Shown here: in pieces, positions 44,629 through 53,346 of the stretch
Layout of the letters: each line of letters begins with the position of its first letter
Position numbering within the stretch: the first letter of the stretch is position 1
Assembly: GCF_022809715.1 (NCBI RefSeq)
Contig: NZ_CP094460.1
Location: 2,852,001 to 2,916,000, forward strand
Direction: 5' to 3'
Source: Burkholderia pyrrocinia
GTDB taxonomy: Bacteria; Pseudomonadota; Gammaproteobacteria; Burkholderiales; Burkholderiaceae
Length of the DNA stretch: 64,000 nt
Position numbers and translations under genes: made by a program
The notes under the pieces: model-generated
What the model was told of the DNA's origin: nothing
The model's input: the letters and a program-made list of their open reading frames with translations, nothing else
Databases searched by the model: none

Positions 44629-45402
44629 ATGAAGAAACTCGCGCTCAGTATTGCCCTTGCCTGCATCGCGGTCGGTGCCCACGCCAAGGATTGGTCGACG
44701 ATCCGGTTCGGCGTCGACGCCAGCTATCCGCCGTTCGAATCGAAGGACGCAAGCGGCAAGGTGGTCGGCTTCGACGTCGATCTCGGCAACGAGATCTGCG
44801 CTCGCCTGAAGGCGAAATGCGTGTGGATCGAGAACGACTTCGACGGGATGATCCCGGCGCTGAAGGCGAAGAAGTTCGACGGCGTGCTGTCGTCGATGTC
44901 GATGACGCCGGCGCGCGCCGAGCAGATCGCGTTCTCCGACAAGCTGTTCAACACGCCGACGCGCCTCGTCGCGAAGAAAGGCGCGAACCTGCAGCCGACG
45001 GCCGAATCGCTGAAGGGCAAGTCGGTCGGCGTCGAGCAGGGAACCATTCAGGAAACCTACGCGAAGGCGTACTGGGCGCCGAAGGGCGTGCAGGTCGTGC
45101 CTTACCAGAACCAGGACGGCGTGTACCAGGACCTGATGTCCGGCCGCCTCGACGCGGCGCTGCAGGACGCGGTGCAGGCCGACATCGGTTTCCTGAAGAC
45201 GCCGCGCGGCGCGAACTTCGATTTCGCCGGCAAGGATATCGACGATCCGAAGACGCTCGGCAACGGCGCGGGCATCGGCCTGCGCAAGGACGATGCCGAC
45301 CTGAAGGCGAAGATCGACCACGCGATCGCCGACATCATCAAGGACGGCACGTACAAGAAGCTCGAGAAGAAGTACTTCGCGTTCGACGTCTACGGCGGCT
45401 GA
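44629..45402 (+). CDS. hisJ: Amino-acid ABC importer, periplasmic binding protein (HisJ/ArgT type)
   Basis: A 257-residue periplasmic binding protein with a 20-residue signal peptide (cleaved near AHA-KDW). The family start IRFGVDASYPPFESKDASGKVVGFDVDLGNEIC and SSMSMTPARAEQIAFSDKLF place it in the HisJ/ArgT/LAO cluster. It binds basic amino acids, probably histidine given the HutC operator upstream, and delivers them to the HisQM-HisP transporter encoded next. A stem-loop in the gap after this gene may stabilise its mRNA. Confidence 0.93.
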   Translation: MKKLALSIALACIAVGAHAKDWSTIRFGVDASYPPFESKDASGKVVGFDVDLGNEICARLKAKCVWIENDFDGMIPALKAKKFDGVLSSMSMTPARAEQIAFSDKLFNTPTRLVAKKGANLQPTAESLKGKSVGVEQGTIQETYAKAYWAPKGVQVVPYQNQDGVYQDLMSGRLDAALQDAVQADIGFLKTPRGANFDFAGKDIDDPKTLGNGAGIGLRKDDADLKAKIDHAIADIIKDGTYKKLEKKYFAFDVYGG

Positions 45403-45410
45403 CCGTCCAT

Positions 45411-45440
45411 GCGGCGCGCATCGGCTGCGGTGCGCGCCGC
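45411..45440 (+). other. Stem-loop after the binding-protein gene
   Basis: Perfect 10-bp arms GCGGCGCGCA/TGCGCGCCGC with a 10-base loop between hisJ and hisQ, the position of mRNA-stabilising hairpins in other ABC importer operons. Such hairpins favour high binding-protein levels over permease. Confidence 0.55.
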
Positions 45441-45535
45441 GTCTGTTGCCGGGCGCCGCCCGCGTCACGGGATGCGTCGGGCTTGATGAGCAGGTTGCAT
45501 CAGGTAGTGCGTAGATATCGTTTGATGCGCGGTTA

Positions 45536-46267
45536 ATGGCTATTGACAATCCAGCCACATCGTTCTGGACCCCTTATATGATCTTCCAAGGATTTGGCCC
45601 GCTGCTGTGGGCCGGCACGGTCGAGACCGTGAAGCTCGCGGTGCTGTCGCTTGCCGCGTCGCTCGTGCTGGGGCTCGCCGGCGCGGGCGCGAAACTGTCG
45701 ACCAACCGCGTGCTCAAGTCGATCGGCACCTTCTATACGACGCTGATCCGCGCGGTGCCGGACCTCGTGCTGATGCTGCTGCTGTTCTACGGGATCCAGA
45801 TCCTGCTGAACAACGCGACCGACCTGATCGGCTGGGACCAGATCGACATCGACCCGTTCGCGGCCGGCGTCGTGACGCTCGGCTTCATCTACGGCGCGTA
45901 CTTCACCGAGACGTTCCGCGGCGCGTTCCTCGCGGTGCCGCGCGGCCAGCTCGAAGCCGGCTTCGCGTACGGGATGGGCGGCTGGCGCGTGTTTCATCGC
46001 ATCCTGTTCCCGCAGATGATGCGCTTCGCGCTGCCCGGCATCGGCAACAACTGGCAGGTGCTCGTGAAAGCCACCGCGCTCGTGTCGATCATCGGCCTCG
46101 CCGACGTGGTCAAGGCGTCGCAGGACGCGGGCAAGAGCACGCTCGATTTCTTCTTCTTCACGCTGGCCGCGGGCGCGATCTACCTCGCGATCACGACGGT
46201 GTCCAACGTCGTGCTGCATCACCTCGAGAAGCGTTATTCCGTCGGCGTCCGGAGGCTCGCACTGTGA
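45536..46267 (+). CDS. hisQ: Amino-acid ABC importer permease (HisQ type)
   Basis: A 243-residue inner-membrane permease with five helices and the EAA coupling loop (QLEAGFAYGMGGWRVFHRILFPQMMRFALPGIGNNW). The sequence LIRAVPDLVLMLLLFYGIQILLNN and YFTETFRGAFLAVPRGQLEAG identify HisQ-type subunits. It pairs with HisM. The ATG at 45536 has a poor ribosome site; an ATG at 45578 (MIFQGFGPLL) would match related proteins equally well and is a likely true start. The stop overlaps the start of the next gene. Confidence 0.93.
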   Translation: MAIDNPATSFWTPYMIFQGFGPLLWAGTVETVKLAVLSLAASLVLGLAGAGAKLSTNRVLKSIGTFYTTLIRAVPDLVLMLLLFYGIQILLNNATDLIGWDQIDIDPFAAGVVTLGFIYGAYFTETFRGAFLAVPRGQLEAGFAYGMGGWRVFHRILFPQMMRFALPGIGNNWQVLVKATALVSIIGLADVVKASQDAGKSTLDFFFFTLAAGAIYLAITTVSNVVLHHLEKRYSVGVRRLAL

Positions 46268-46977
46268 TCGAACTCATCGGCCAATACTGGCAAAGCTATC
46301 TGTATACCGACGGTTACCGCTTCAGCGGCCTCGCGATCACGCTGTGGCTGCTGGTCGTGTCGATCGCGCTCGGTTTCGCGCTCGCCGTGCCGCTCGCGAT
46401 CGCACGCGCATCGTCGAACCGCTGGATCTCGGGCCCCGTATGGCTCTATACGTATGTGTTCCGCGGCACGCCGCTCTACGTGCAGCTGCTGATGTGCTAC
46501 ACGGGCATCTACAGCCTGCAGGTCGTGCACAACCACGTGCTGCTCGACACGTTCTTCCGCAACGCGATGAACTGCACGCTGCTCGCGTTCGTGCTGAACG
46601 AATGCGCGTATGCGACGGAGATCTTCGCGGGCGCGATCAAGGCGACGTCGGCCGGCGAGATCGAGGCCGGGCAGGCCTACGGGATGTCGCGCTTCAAGCT
46701 CTATACGCGGATCATCCTGCCTTCCGCGCTGCGCCGCTCGCTGCCGAGCTACAGCAACGAGGTGATCCTGATGCTGCATGCGACCACGCTCGCGTTCACC
46801 GCGACCGTGCCCGACATCCTGAAGGTCACGCGCGACGTCAACTCGGCGACGTACATGTCGTTCCAGGCCTACGGCATCGCAGCCGTGCTGTACGCCGCCG
46901 TCGTGTTCGCACTCATCTGGGCGTTCCGCAAGCTCGAGACGCGCTGGCTCGCGTACCTCTCGCCGCGCGGCCATTAA
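46264..46977 (+). CDS. hisM: Amino-acid ABC importer permease (HisM type)
   Basis: A 237-residue permease with the family features: WLYTYVFRGTPLYVQLLMCYTGIY, NECAYATEIFAGAIKATSAGEIEAGQAYGMSRFKLYTRIILPSALRRSLPSYSNEVI. Translation starts at a GTG that overlaps the previous stop (GTGA), implying coupling with HisQ. It forms the other half of the transmembrane channel of the basic amino-acid importer. Confidence 0.93.
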   Translation: MIELIGQYWQSYLYTDGYRFSGLAITLWLLVVSIALGFALAVPLAIARASSNRWISGPVWLYTYVFRGTPLYVQLLMCYTGIYSLQVVHNHVLLDTFFRNAMNCTLLAFVLNECAYATEIFAGAIKATSAGEIEAGQAYGMSRFKLYTRIILPSALRRSLPSYSNEVILMLHATTLAFTATVPDILKVTRDVNSATYMSFQAYGIAAVLYAAVVFALIWAFRKLETRWLAYLSPRGH

Positions 46978-47001
46978 TGCATTCGCAACGAAGGACCAAG
47001 C

Positions 47002-47769
47002 ATGTACAAGCTCACAGTCGATAACCTGCACAAGAAATTCGGCGACAACGAGGTGTTGAAGGGCGTGTCGATGAAGGCGAAGGCCGGCGACGTGATCAGC
47101 ATCATCGGCTCGAGCGGCTCCGGCAAGAGCACGTTCCTGCGCTGCATCAACTTCCTCGAGCAGCCGTGCTCGGGGCAGATCACGATCGGCAGCGAGCCGA
47201 TCCAGACCACGCGCGATCGCAACGGGGCGCTGCGCGTGGCCGACCAGAAGCAGCTTCAGCGGATGCGCACGAAGCTCGCGATGGTGTTCCAGCACTTCAA
47301 CCTGTGGGCGCACATGACGGTGCTCGAGAACGTGATCGAGGCGCCGATGGCCGTGCTCGGGATCGGCAAGGACGAGGCCATCGCGCGGGCGCGCCAGTAC
47401 CTGGAGAAGGTCGGCCTCGCGCCGCGCGTCGAGGGCATGTATCCGTCGCACCTGTCGGGCGGCCAGCAGCAGCGTGTTGCGATCGCGCGCGCACTGGCGA
47501 TGGAGCCGGAAGTGATGCTGTTCGACGAGCCGACGTCGGCGCTCGACCCGGAGCTGGTGGGCGAAGTGCTGAAGGTGATGCAGAAGCTCGCCGAGGAGGG
47601 CCGCACGATGGTCGTCGTCACGCACGAGATGGGCTTCGCGCGCAACGTGTCGAATCACGTGATCTTCCTGCATCAGGGGAAGATCGAGGAGGAAGGGAAT
47701 CCGCAGGAGATTCTCGTGAATCCGAAGAGCGAACGGCTCGGGCAGTTCTTGTCGGGGCGGTTGAAGTAA
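47002..47769 (+). CDS. hisP: Amino-acid ABC importer ATPase (HisP type)
   Basis: A 255-residue ABC ATPase. Walker A is GSSGSGKST (residues 36-44), the Q loop is [17 protein letters not shown], the signature is [16 protein letters not shown], and Walker B is [13 protein letters not shown], then the H-loop histidine VVVTHEMGF. The segment after Walker A and the histidine-transport-type insertion ([30 protein letters not shown]) match HisP. It energises transport through HisQM. It starts 24 bp after hisM; a weak inverted repeat at 47785-47821 may end the operon. Confidence 0.95.
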   Translation: MYKLTVDNLHKKFGDNEVLKGVSMKAKAGDVISIIGSSGSGKSTFLRCINFLEQPCSGQITIGSEPIQTTRDRNGALRVADQKQLQRMRTKLAMVFQHFNLWAHMTVLENVIEAPMAVLGIGKDEAIARARQYLEKVGLAPRVEGMYPSHLSGGQQQRVAIARALAMEPEVMLFDEPTSALDPELVGEVLKVMQKLAEEGRTMVVVTHEMGFARNVSNHVIFLHQGKIEEEGNPQEILVNPKSERLGQFLSGRLK

Positions 47770-47974
47770 GCAGGCAGCGTTGCGCATCGCCCGTGAAGCC
47801 GCAATGGCGTCCCGGGCGATGTGGAGATTGAAGTACGCTTACAGTTGCGCGAGCGCATCCGTCAAAGGCCGCTGCGCGACACGCACGAGCGGTAACCTGC
47901 ACGGCTTCGCGCCGTCGCAAACTGGAACGCTAAGTGCTTGTCAGGCTTGATCCTTTCGATGAAGGAGCACCACG

Positions 47975-48409
47975 ATGAGCACACCGACAACCACCCATTT
48001 TTCCCACGTGAAGCCGCAGGACACCGCGTATCAAGGCGAAGGCCTGCGCGACTTCTTCCTGTATCGCGATCTCGGCATCGCGGCCGCGACGAACGGCAAG
48101 GTCGTCGCGCAACTCGTCAGGGCGAATCATGCACCGACGGCGGGCACCGGCTGGCACCGTCACGAGGCCGAGTTCCATATTGTGTACATGCTGAAGGGGT
48201 GGGCGCGCTTCATGTACGGCGAGCAGGAAACGCTGGTGTCCGCCGGCGACTGCGTGCATCAGGCGCCGGGGATCGTCCACTACCTGTTCGACTACTCGCC
48301 GGACATGGAGTATCTGGAGATCGTCGGGCCCGCCGATTTCAAGTCGATCGATGTTGAAGGGCCTTGCGCCGTGCCACCGCCGACGCCGTGGGGCGAGACG
48401 GGTGCGTAG
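47975..48409 (+). CDS. Cupin-domain protein
   Basis: A 144-residue small cupin. Motif 1 is HRHEAEFHIVYMLKGWARFMYG, motif 2 is DCVHQAPGIVHYLFDYSPDMEYLEIVGP. The paired His and Glu residues would bind a divalent metal. Similar single-cupin proteins are often small dioxygenase-like or sugar-binding proteins; no enzymatic role can be assigned. GAAGGAG precedes the ATG, and a strong terminator follows at 48472. It is a stand-alone gene. Confidence 0.88.
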   Translation: MSTPTTTHFSHVKPQDTAYQGEGLRDFFLYRDLGIAAATNGKVVAQLVRANHAPTAGTGWHRHEAEFHIVYMLKGWARFMYGEQETLVSAGDCVHQAPGIVHYLFDYSPDMEYLEIVGPADFKSIDVEGPCAVPPPTPWGETGA

Positions 48410-48471
48410 CTGGCGGTTTCCCGAGGTGCGAATGTGCCGACCGACGCGCATCGTGCGCACGTTTGCGACAG

Positions 48472-48492
48472 ACCGCCTTCGGGCGGTTTTTT
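48472..48492 (+). terminator. Rho-independent terminator of the cupin gene
   Basis: Stem ACCGCC/GGCGGT with a TTCG tetraloop and six T residues. Confidence 0.9.
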
Positions 48493-48705
48493 CGTTGATG
48501 CGTCCCGGAATCCTCCGCGTGCTCTTCTGATACCCGCGACCTGCTTTCCCTATCGATCCATTCATTCGAATTCCGAAGGGTTGCGAAGCTGAAGATCCGG
48601 AAAGAAAGGAAAGATATTCGTCAGCTTCGCGTGACGGACTGTTACGTGGTGTCAAAGATCGTCAATTGCGGGCTGCGCGGTGCACGGCCTGTCGACGGCC
48701 GGCGT

Positions 48706-48734
48706 TAAGGAGGTACCAGCCGGATCACCGGCTG
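48706..48734 (+). promoter_or_regulatory. Orphan Shine-Dalgarno and hairpin in a leader
   Basis: TAAGGAGGT (48706-48714) is a near-perfect ribosome-binding sequence, but no start codon follows within ten bases. Immediately after it comes the perfect hairpin CAGCCGG-ATCA-CCGGCTG (48717-48734). The real start codon of the small gene is 40 bases further on. It may be a ribosome standby site or a leader control element. Confidence 0.35.
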
Positions 48735-48753
48735 ACCTACCCGGGAGAAATCC

Positions 48754-48891
48754 ATGAAGCGCATCGCGAAGATCCTGACGGCCACCGCAGTGGCATGCGC
48801 CATTCTCGCTCCGGCGCTTGCCGAAGCCCATTCGCACCGTGTGTGCCACTACGACCATCACCACCATCGCATGTGCCGCTGGGTGCGGTAA
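48754..48891 (+). CDS. Tiny exported His-rich peptide (HHHH motif)
   Basis: A 45-residue precursor. The signal peptide is MKRIAKILTATAVACAILA followed by PALAEA; the mature part is about 20 residues: HSHRVCHYDHHHHRMCRWVR. It contains an HHHH run and two cysteines eleven residues apart, suited to metal binding with a disulfide. GGGAGAAA precedes the ATG at 48754. It is the first of two small secreted protein genes (next at 48954). Similar HHHH-motif peptides occur in Burkholderia; function unknown, perhaps periplasmic copper, zinc or nickel binding. Confidence 0.75.
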   Translation: MKRIAKILTATAVACAILAPALAEAHSHRVCHYDHHHHRMCRWVR

Positions 48892-48953
48892 CCGGGATTT
48901 CCCTCGGGTACGCCCGGGACGCATTGATCATTCAGGCAAATCAGGAGAGGACT

Positions 48954-49424
48954 ATGAAAAAGACGATGTTGATCGCCGCGCTCGTCGCCGGCATGGGTGT
49001 GTCGATCGGTGCATTCGCGCAGGTTCCGGCCAGCGCGCCGGCCGGCACGACCGGTCTGTGCAAGGACGGTTCGTTCTACTCGGGCGCATCGAAGAAGGGC
49101 GCATGTGCGGGCCACAAGGGCGTGAAGACCTGGTACGGCGCATCTTCGGCGGCAGCAGCCAGCGCGCCGGCCGCGACGGCGCCGGCAACGGCGGCGTCCG
49201 CTGCCGCTGCATCCGGTGCCGCGCCGGCGAAGAGCGCCCCCGCGACGACCGCCGCAGCTGCGCCGGGCGGTGGCGCGGGCAAGGTGTGGGCCAACGACAG
49301 CACGAAGGTCTATCACTGCTCGACCGACAAGTACTACGGCAAGACGAAGCACGGCAGCTACATGTCGGAAGCGGATGCGAAGGCGAAAGGCTTCCACGCG
49401 TCGCACGGCAAGGCCTGTTCGTAA
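48954..49424 (+). CDS. DUF3761 secreted protein
   Basis: A 156-residue exported protein. Signal peptide about 22 residues (cleaved near AFA-QVP). The DUF3761 module is GLCKDGSFYSGASKKGACAGHKGVKTWYG (about residues 34-62), followed by an Ala/Pro-rich linker. A second module, VWANDSTKVYHCSTDKYYGKTKHGSYMSEADAKAKGFHASHGKAC, is at the C-terminus. Each module has a Cys pair. The ATG has CAGGAGAGG upstream. It lies 62 bp after the His-rich peptide gene, probably in one transcript. Role unknown; likely cell-envelope or extracellular. Confidence 0.9.
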   Translation: MKKTMLIAALVAGMGVSIGAFAQVPASAPAGTTGLCKDGSFYSGASKKGACAGHKGVKTWYGASSAAAASAPAATAPATAASAAAASGAAPAKSAPATTAAAAPGGGAGKVWANDSTKVYHCSTDKYYGKTKHGSYMSEADAKAKGFHASHGKACS

Positions 49425-49483
49425 CGCAAGCCGGGCGCGCGGGTTCATTCGCTCGCGCGTCGCCTGAAGGCTGCTGGAAATCA

Positions 49484-49506
49484 CGCCCCGCCATCCCGGC
49501 GGGGCG
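49484..49506. terminator. Strong hairpin between convergent genes
   Basis: CGCCCCGCC/GGCGGGGCG (49484-49492 and 49498-49506) with a 5-base loop, then a T-rich stretch on the plus strand. It lies between the DUF3761 gene and the convergent phaZ gene and may end both transcripts. Confidence 0.55.
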
Positions 49507-49545
49507 ATTCATTTGCGATGCCGGTCGTTGCGTCGTTGCCCGGAT

Positions 49546-50904
49546 TCAGTGGGCGTGATGCGATGAGGGTTCGACGGTCCCCGCATCGTGTTCGGTTGCG
49601 CGCGCATCGAGCAGCGCGCGCAGCGTGACGTAGTGCGTGCCGCTCGCGTTGCCTTCCGCATCCGCGATGCGATCGTACGGTTCGTTGTCGTGGATCGTCG
49701 CGCGCACGATCGGATAGATCTGCGTTTCCCAGCGGCTGCCGTTGAACACGCCGTAGTGGCCAGCACCCGTTTGCACATGGTGCGTCTTCAGATACGGCGG
49801 CAACCCCGAACACAGCTCCTGCGCGGCCACCGTCTGGCCCACTGCGCAGATATCGTCCTTCTCGCCTTCGATCGTCAGCAGCGCGGTGCGGTGAATCGCC
49901 GCCGGTTCGACGAGCCTGTCGCCCACCGTCAGTTCGCCGCGCGCGAGCGCGTATTGCTGGAACACCTTCTCGACCGTTTCCAGATAGAACTCCGCGGTGA
50001 GGTCGGCCGTCGCGAAGTATTCGTCGTAGAAATGCCGCAGCGTGTCGGCTTTCGCGGGATCGCCTTTCGCGCGCTGGTAATACATATCGGCAAACGAAGC
50101 CGCATGCCGATCGGGGTTCATCGACATGAAGGCGCCGACCTGCACGAAGCCCGGATACACGCACCGCTGCGCGCCGACGAAGCCGGCCGGCACCACGCTG
50201 ATCAGGTTCTTCGCGAACCATTCGATCGTCTGGCTCGTGGCGAGCGCGTTGACCTTCGTCGGATTCACGCGGCAGTCGATCGGGCCCGCCATCAGCGTCA
50301 GGCTCGCGGGCTGCGCCGGATCGCCGCCGGCGGCCATCAGCGCGACCGCCGCGAGCGCGGCGACGGTCGGCTGGCAGATCGCGAGCACATGCGTGTCCGG
50401 GCCGATCTGGCGGATGAAGTCGATCACATGCTCGACGTATTCGTCGAAACCGAAGCGCCCGGCCGTTAGCGGGATGTCGCGCGGGTTGTGCCAATCGGTG
50501 ATGTACACGTCGTGGTCGGCCAGCATCGTGTGCACCGTGCCGCGCAGCAGCGTCGCGAAATGCCCGGACATCGGCGCGACGATCAGCACGCGCGGCTGGC
50601 GCGCGACCGGCAGCGCCTTGCGGAAATGCAGCAGCGTGCCGAACGGCGTGGCCGCGGCAGCCTCCTCGACGATCGGCACCGTTTCTCCGTCGACGACGAT
50701 CGACGCGATCCCGAACGGCGGACGCCGATGCGAGAACGCGCAGCATTCGAGCAGCTCGCACAGCGCGTCGACCATGCGACCCGTCGGCGTTGACGTGGAT
50801 GGGGGCCACAGCGACATCGTCGCGCGCGTGGTCGCGGCCCATGCGCGCGCCGGGCGCAGGCATTCGGCAGACCATTGGTAAAACGGATAGGCAAACAGGT
50901 TCAT
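49546..50904 (-). CDS. phaZ: Intracellular polyhydroxyalkanoate depolymerase
   Basis: A 452-residue PhaZ of the intracellular type from Ralstonia/Burkholderia. It mobilises native PHB granules. The nucleophile is a cysteine in AICQPTVAALA (about residue 177), replacing the lipase-box serine as in R. eutropha PhaZa1. Other family parts are SGHFATLLRGTVHTMLADHDVYITDWHNPRDIPL, MAGPIDCRVNPTKVNALATSQTI and the histidine region TGAGHYGVFNGSRWETQIYP. The start at 50904 (MNLFAYPFYQ) matches family members. No phasin or pha genes are adjacent. Confidence 0.93.
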   Translation of the reverse strand: MNLFAYPFYQWSAECLRPARAWAATTRATMSLWPPSTSTPTGRMVDALCELLECCAFSHRRPPFGIASIVVDGETVPIVEEAAAATPFGTLLHFRKALPVARQPRVLIVAPMSGHFATLLRGTVHTMLADHDVYITDWHNPRDIPLTAGRFGFDEYVEHVIDFIRQIGPDTHVLAICQPTVAALAAVALMAAGGDPAQPASLTLMAGPIDCRVNPTKVNALATSQTIEWFAKNLISVVPAGFVGAQRCVYPGFVQVGAFMSMNPDRHAASFADMYYQRAKGDPAKADTLRHFYDEYFATADLTAEFYLETVEKVFQQYALARGELTVGDRLVEPAAIHRTALLTIEGEKDDICAVGQTVAAQELCSGLPPYLKTHHVQTGAGHYGVFNGSRWETQIYPIVRATIHDNEPYDRIADAEGNASGTHYVTLRALLDARATEHDAGTVEPSSHHAH

Positions 50905-51193
50905 GGCCGTCGCTCGTTGCGCTGCGTTGTATTGAACAAGGCAAGCCGTGTGCCAGCATGCGGCTGGCACGCAGGTTGCACGCGGTCAGGGAGCGTGGCG
51001 GCTTGGGCGGCACGCCACGACCGTCAGCCGAACGCGATGCGTTGCCGCGCCGGTCGTCGCGAGCGGCGCGTGCCGCGAGACGGTGCGGCGCTGCGCCAGT
51101 TCTGCGAATGCGCCGCACGCACATGGTGCGGGTGACGGGTGCGGTGTCCGCTTTCGGTGCAGGGGCACGAACGGCTTTCAGCAGGGGAGCGAC

Positions 51194-51856
51194 ATGGAAT
51201 CAACCGGACAGACGACGCTGACCATCAGCAGCCGCAATTACTCGTCGTGGTCGATGCGCGGCTGGCTGCTCGCGAAGCTCAGCGGCCTGGCGTTCGACAC
51301 CGTCAGCGTGCCGATCGATGCCGCGTCGCGCGCGGAGCTGCTGCTGCTGTCGCCGTCGATTCTCGTGCCATGCCTGACGCACGACGGCAACAAGGTGTGG
51401 GATACGCTCGCGATCGCCGAATACCTGAACGAAATCCGGCCGCAGGCGCGGCTGCTGCCTGAAGGCCGGCGTGCGCGCGCGCATTGCCGGTCGATCTGCG
51501 GCGAGATGCATTCCGGTTTCAGCGCGCTGCGCTCCGCGCTGCCGATGAACCTGCGCGCGCATTTCCCCGGCTTCCGGATCTGGTCGCGCGCGCAGCACGA
51601 CATCCAGCGGATCGTGACGATCTGGCACGAGTGCCTGGCCGCGTATGGCGGGCCCTGGCTGTTCGGCGCGGAGATCGGTGTCGCCGACGCGATGTATGCG
51701 CCGGTCGTCACGCGCTTCATGACCTACGACGTGAAGCTGGAGCCGGAAATTGCCGAATACTGCATGCGCGTGCTCGCGCATCCGTTCGTCGCCGAGTGGA
51801 TCGACGCGGCGAAGGCGGAGCAGGAAGACATCGATGAACTCGACATGGAGTTTTGA
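51194..51856 (+). CDS. Glutathione S-transferase family protein
   Basis: A 220-residue GST-fold protein. The N-terminal thioredoxin-like domain begins TLTISSRNYSSWSMRGWLLAKLSGL, with the Ser/Tyr region that positions glutathione and the cis-Pro segment SILVPCLTHDG. LAIAEYLNE links to the helical C-terminal domain with GGPWLFGAEIGVADAMYAPVVTRF, the N-capping motif typical of GSTs. GCAGGGGAG precedes the ATG. Substrate unknown; likely detoxification. Confidence 0.9.
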   Translation: MESTGQTTLTISSRNYSSWSMRGWLLAKLSGLAFDTVSVPIDAASRAELLLLSPSILVPCLTHDGNKVWDTLAIAEYLNEIRPQARLLPEGRRARAHCRSICGEMHSGFSALRSALPMNLRAHFPGFRIWSRAQHDIQRIVTIWHECLAAYGGPWLFGAEIGVADAMYAPVVTRFMTYDVKLEPEIAEYCMRVLAHPFVAEWIDAAKAEQEDIDELDMEF

Positions 51857-52094
51857 TGCGCGCGATCTCGGCGTGCTTTCAATTGCACTACACGCGCAAG
51901 CATCGAAATGGGGTTCTCTATGCTGCTGCGCAATGCGCAAACGTTTTACCTTGATTTCGGGTTAAACCGAGTGCGAATTCCCTAAAGGATGTTGAGCCCG
52001 ATGACGTAAACGAGTCACGGGGACGACTCGCGACACGCATGCTTTCGACGTGCGGCGCGCAGTCTGCAACAACCAGCGCAGCAGGGGAATCGAC

Positions 52095-53333
52095 GTGAAT
52101 CGTCAGCAATCGTGGACGCGTACAGCGGCGCCCGGAGAAATCATTTACTCGGAGGGCTTCGCGGGCGAGCCCGTGATCTTTCTGATCACCGACGGCAAGG
52201 TCGAGCTGTCCACGCGGTGCGACGACAAGCGCGTCATCGTCGCGACGCTCGGCCGCGGCGAGTTCTTCGGCGAATCGGCGCTGCTCGCCGCCGAGCCGCG
52301 CGCCCATACCGCGAAGGCGCTTTCGTTCTGTCAGCTCACGGTCGTGCCGGCCGGCATGCTCGATGAAGAAATCGAGCGCGTGTCGGCGCTGCTGCGCCAT
52401 ATCGTGCGAACGATGATCCGGCGCGTGAAGCGCAAGGACGACCAGCTCGCGACCTACACGCATGCGGACTTCATGCCCGGCGTGCTGTCGTATGCGCATG
52501 TGCTGTCGCTGATGGCCGGCGCCGATGCGCGCGAATCTGGCGACGGGTGGGCGCGCCGGCCGATGCAGGCCCATGCGACCGAAACCTCGGTGCCGCTCGC
52601 CGAAGTGATCCGCAAATGCCGCGCGATTGCCGGCCACTCGCGGCCGCACGTGCTCGCGATGCTGCGACGCATGGAGAAGCTCAATCTCGTCACGATCGAA
52701 GCCGCGCAGGCCGACCATGTCGGCGGCGCAGCCGACTATGTGGCTTCGTCGGATGCGCGCCAGGTCGTCACATTCGATGCCGCGCGCGTGATCGATCGCG
52801 CGCAGCAGGTTGCCGATCACGATCTCGACGTGTCGATCAACAGCGAACTCGAGCTCATCGAGCTGGCCGATCTCGAATCGCTGATCGGCGTCGAGAAGAC
52901 GCTGTTGCTCAACAAGCTGTCGAACGGCGAGATAGCCGACGAAGTGTTCGCGTTCCGCAAATCGAAGGTACTCAGTTACGTCGAGCAAAAGGGCGTCGCG
53001 TATTTCTCGCGGCGCAATGGGCGTCGCGGTGGCGACGTGCGTTCGCTGGAGGATCTCGTGTGGGTCGACCAGCGCACGCTGTTCGACGTGATCAGCGCGT
53101 TCGATACGTACGATCTCGCGAAGCTGATCGCGAACCTCGACGATCGCGCGGTGGCCGACAAGCTGTTTTCCGTGATGACCGAGGCGCGGCGCAACGAGGT
53201 GTCGTGGGTGATGCGCCGCGAGCTCAAGCTCGATCCGATCGAGATCGAGGATATCGAGCAGCGCGTGCTGGATGCCGTGCGCGCGGCCAAGGCGCCGGCG
53301 ACGGGTGCGGCGTCCGTCGCGTCGGATGCGTGA
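52095..53333 (+). CDS. cNMP-binding and FliG-like fusion protein
   Basis: A 412-residue cytoplasmic protein starting at GTG 52095 with AGGGGA upstream. Residues about 10-125 form a cyclic-nucleotide-binding (Crp-type) domain: PGEIIYSEGFAGEPVIFLITDGKVEL, GRGEFFGESALLA. A winged-helix-like stretch (LAEVIRKCRAIAGHSRPHVLAMLRRMEKLN) follows. The C-terminal half resembles FliG: LELIELADLESLIGVEKTLLLNKL, then SLEDLVWVDQRTLFDVISAFDTYDLAKLIANLDDRAVADKLF..M..ARRNEV at residues 317-375, matching the FliG C-terminal pattern 'FEDL..(L)D.R....LL...D..dLA.aL'. It lies 13 bp before a MotA-like gene. I infer a ligand-responsive rotor-like partner for the stator. No standard name is known to me. Confidence 0.75.
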   Translation: MNRQQSWTRTAAPGEIIYSEGFAGEPVIFLITDGKVELSTRCDDKRVIVATLGRGEFFGESALLAAEPRAHTAKALSFCQLTVVPAGMLDEEIERVSALLRHIVRTMIRRVKRKDDQLATYTHADFMPGVLSYAHVLSLMAGADARESGDGWARRPMQAHATETSVPLAEVIRKCRAIAGHSRPHVLAMLRRMEKLNLVTIEAAQADHVGGAADYVASSDARQVVTFDAARVIDRAQQVADHDLDVSINSELELIELADLESLIGVEKTLLLNKLSNGEIADEVFAFRKSKVLSYVEQKGVAYFSRRNGRRGGDVRSLEDLVWVDQRTLFDVISAFDTYDLAKLIANLDDRAVADKLFSVMTEARRNEVSWVMRRELKLDPIEIEDIEQRVLDAVRAAKAPATGAASVASDA

Positions 53334-53346
53334 CACGGGGAGGTGT

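Larger units (their letters stand above)
48410..48753. other. Intergenic region between the cupin and small-protein genes
   Basis: A 344-bp gap. It holds the cupin terminator (48472-48492), then ordinary sequence, then an unusual pairing of a strong Shine-Dalgarno-like TAAGGAGGT (48706-48714) with a hairpin just before the small secreted peptide gene. No other gene is seen. Confidence 0.5.

Noticed and set aside
47785..47821. Inverted repeat CATCGCCCG/CGGGCGATG after hisP as a terminator
   Set aside because: The loop is 19 bases and no T tract follows; kept only as a weak possibility in the hisP entry.
52000..52060. Sigma-28 promoter upstream of the cNMP-FliG-like gene
   Set aside because: A TAAAG and a CCGATG occur but the spacing is far too short compared with the consensus.
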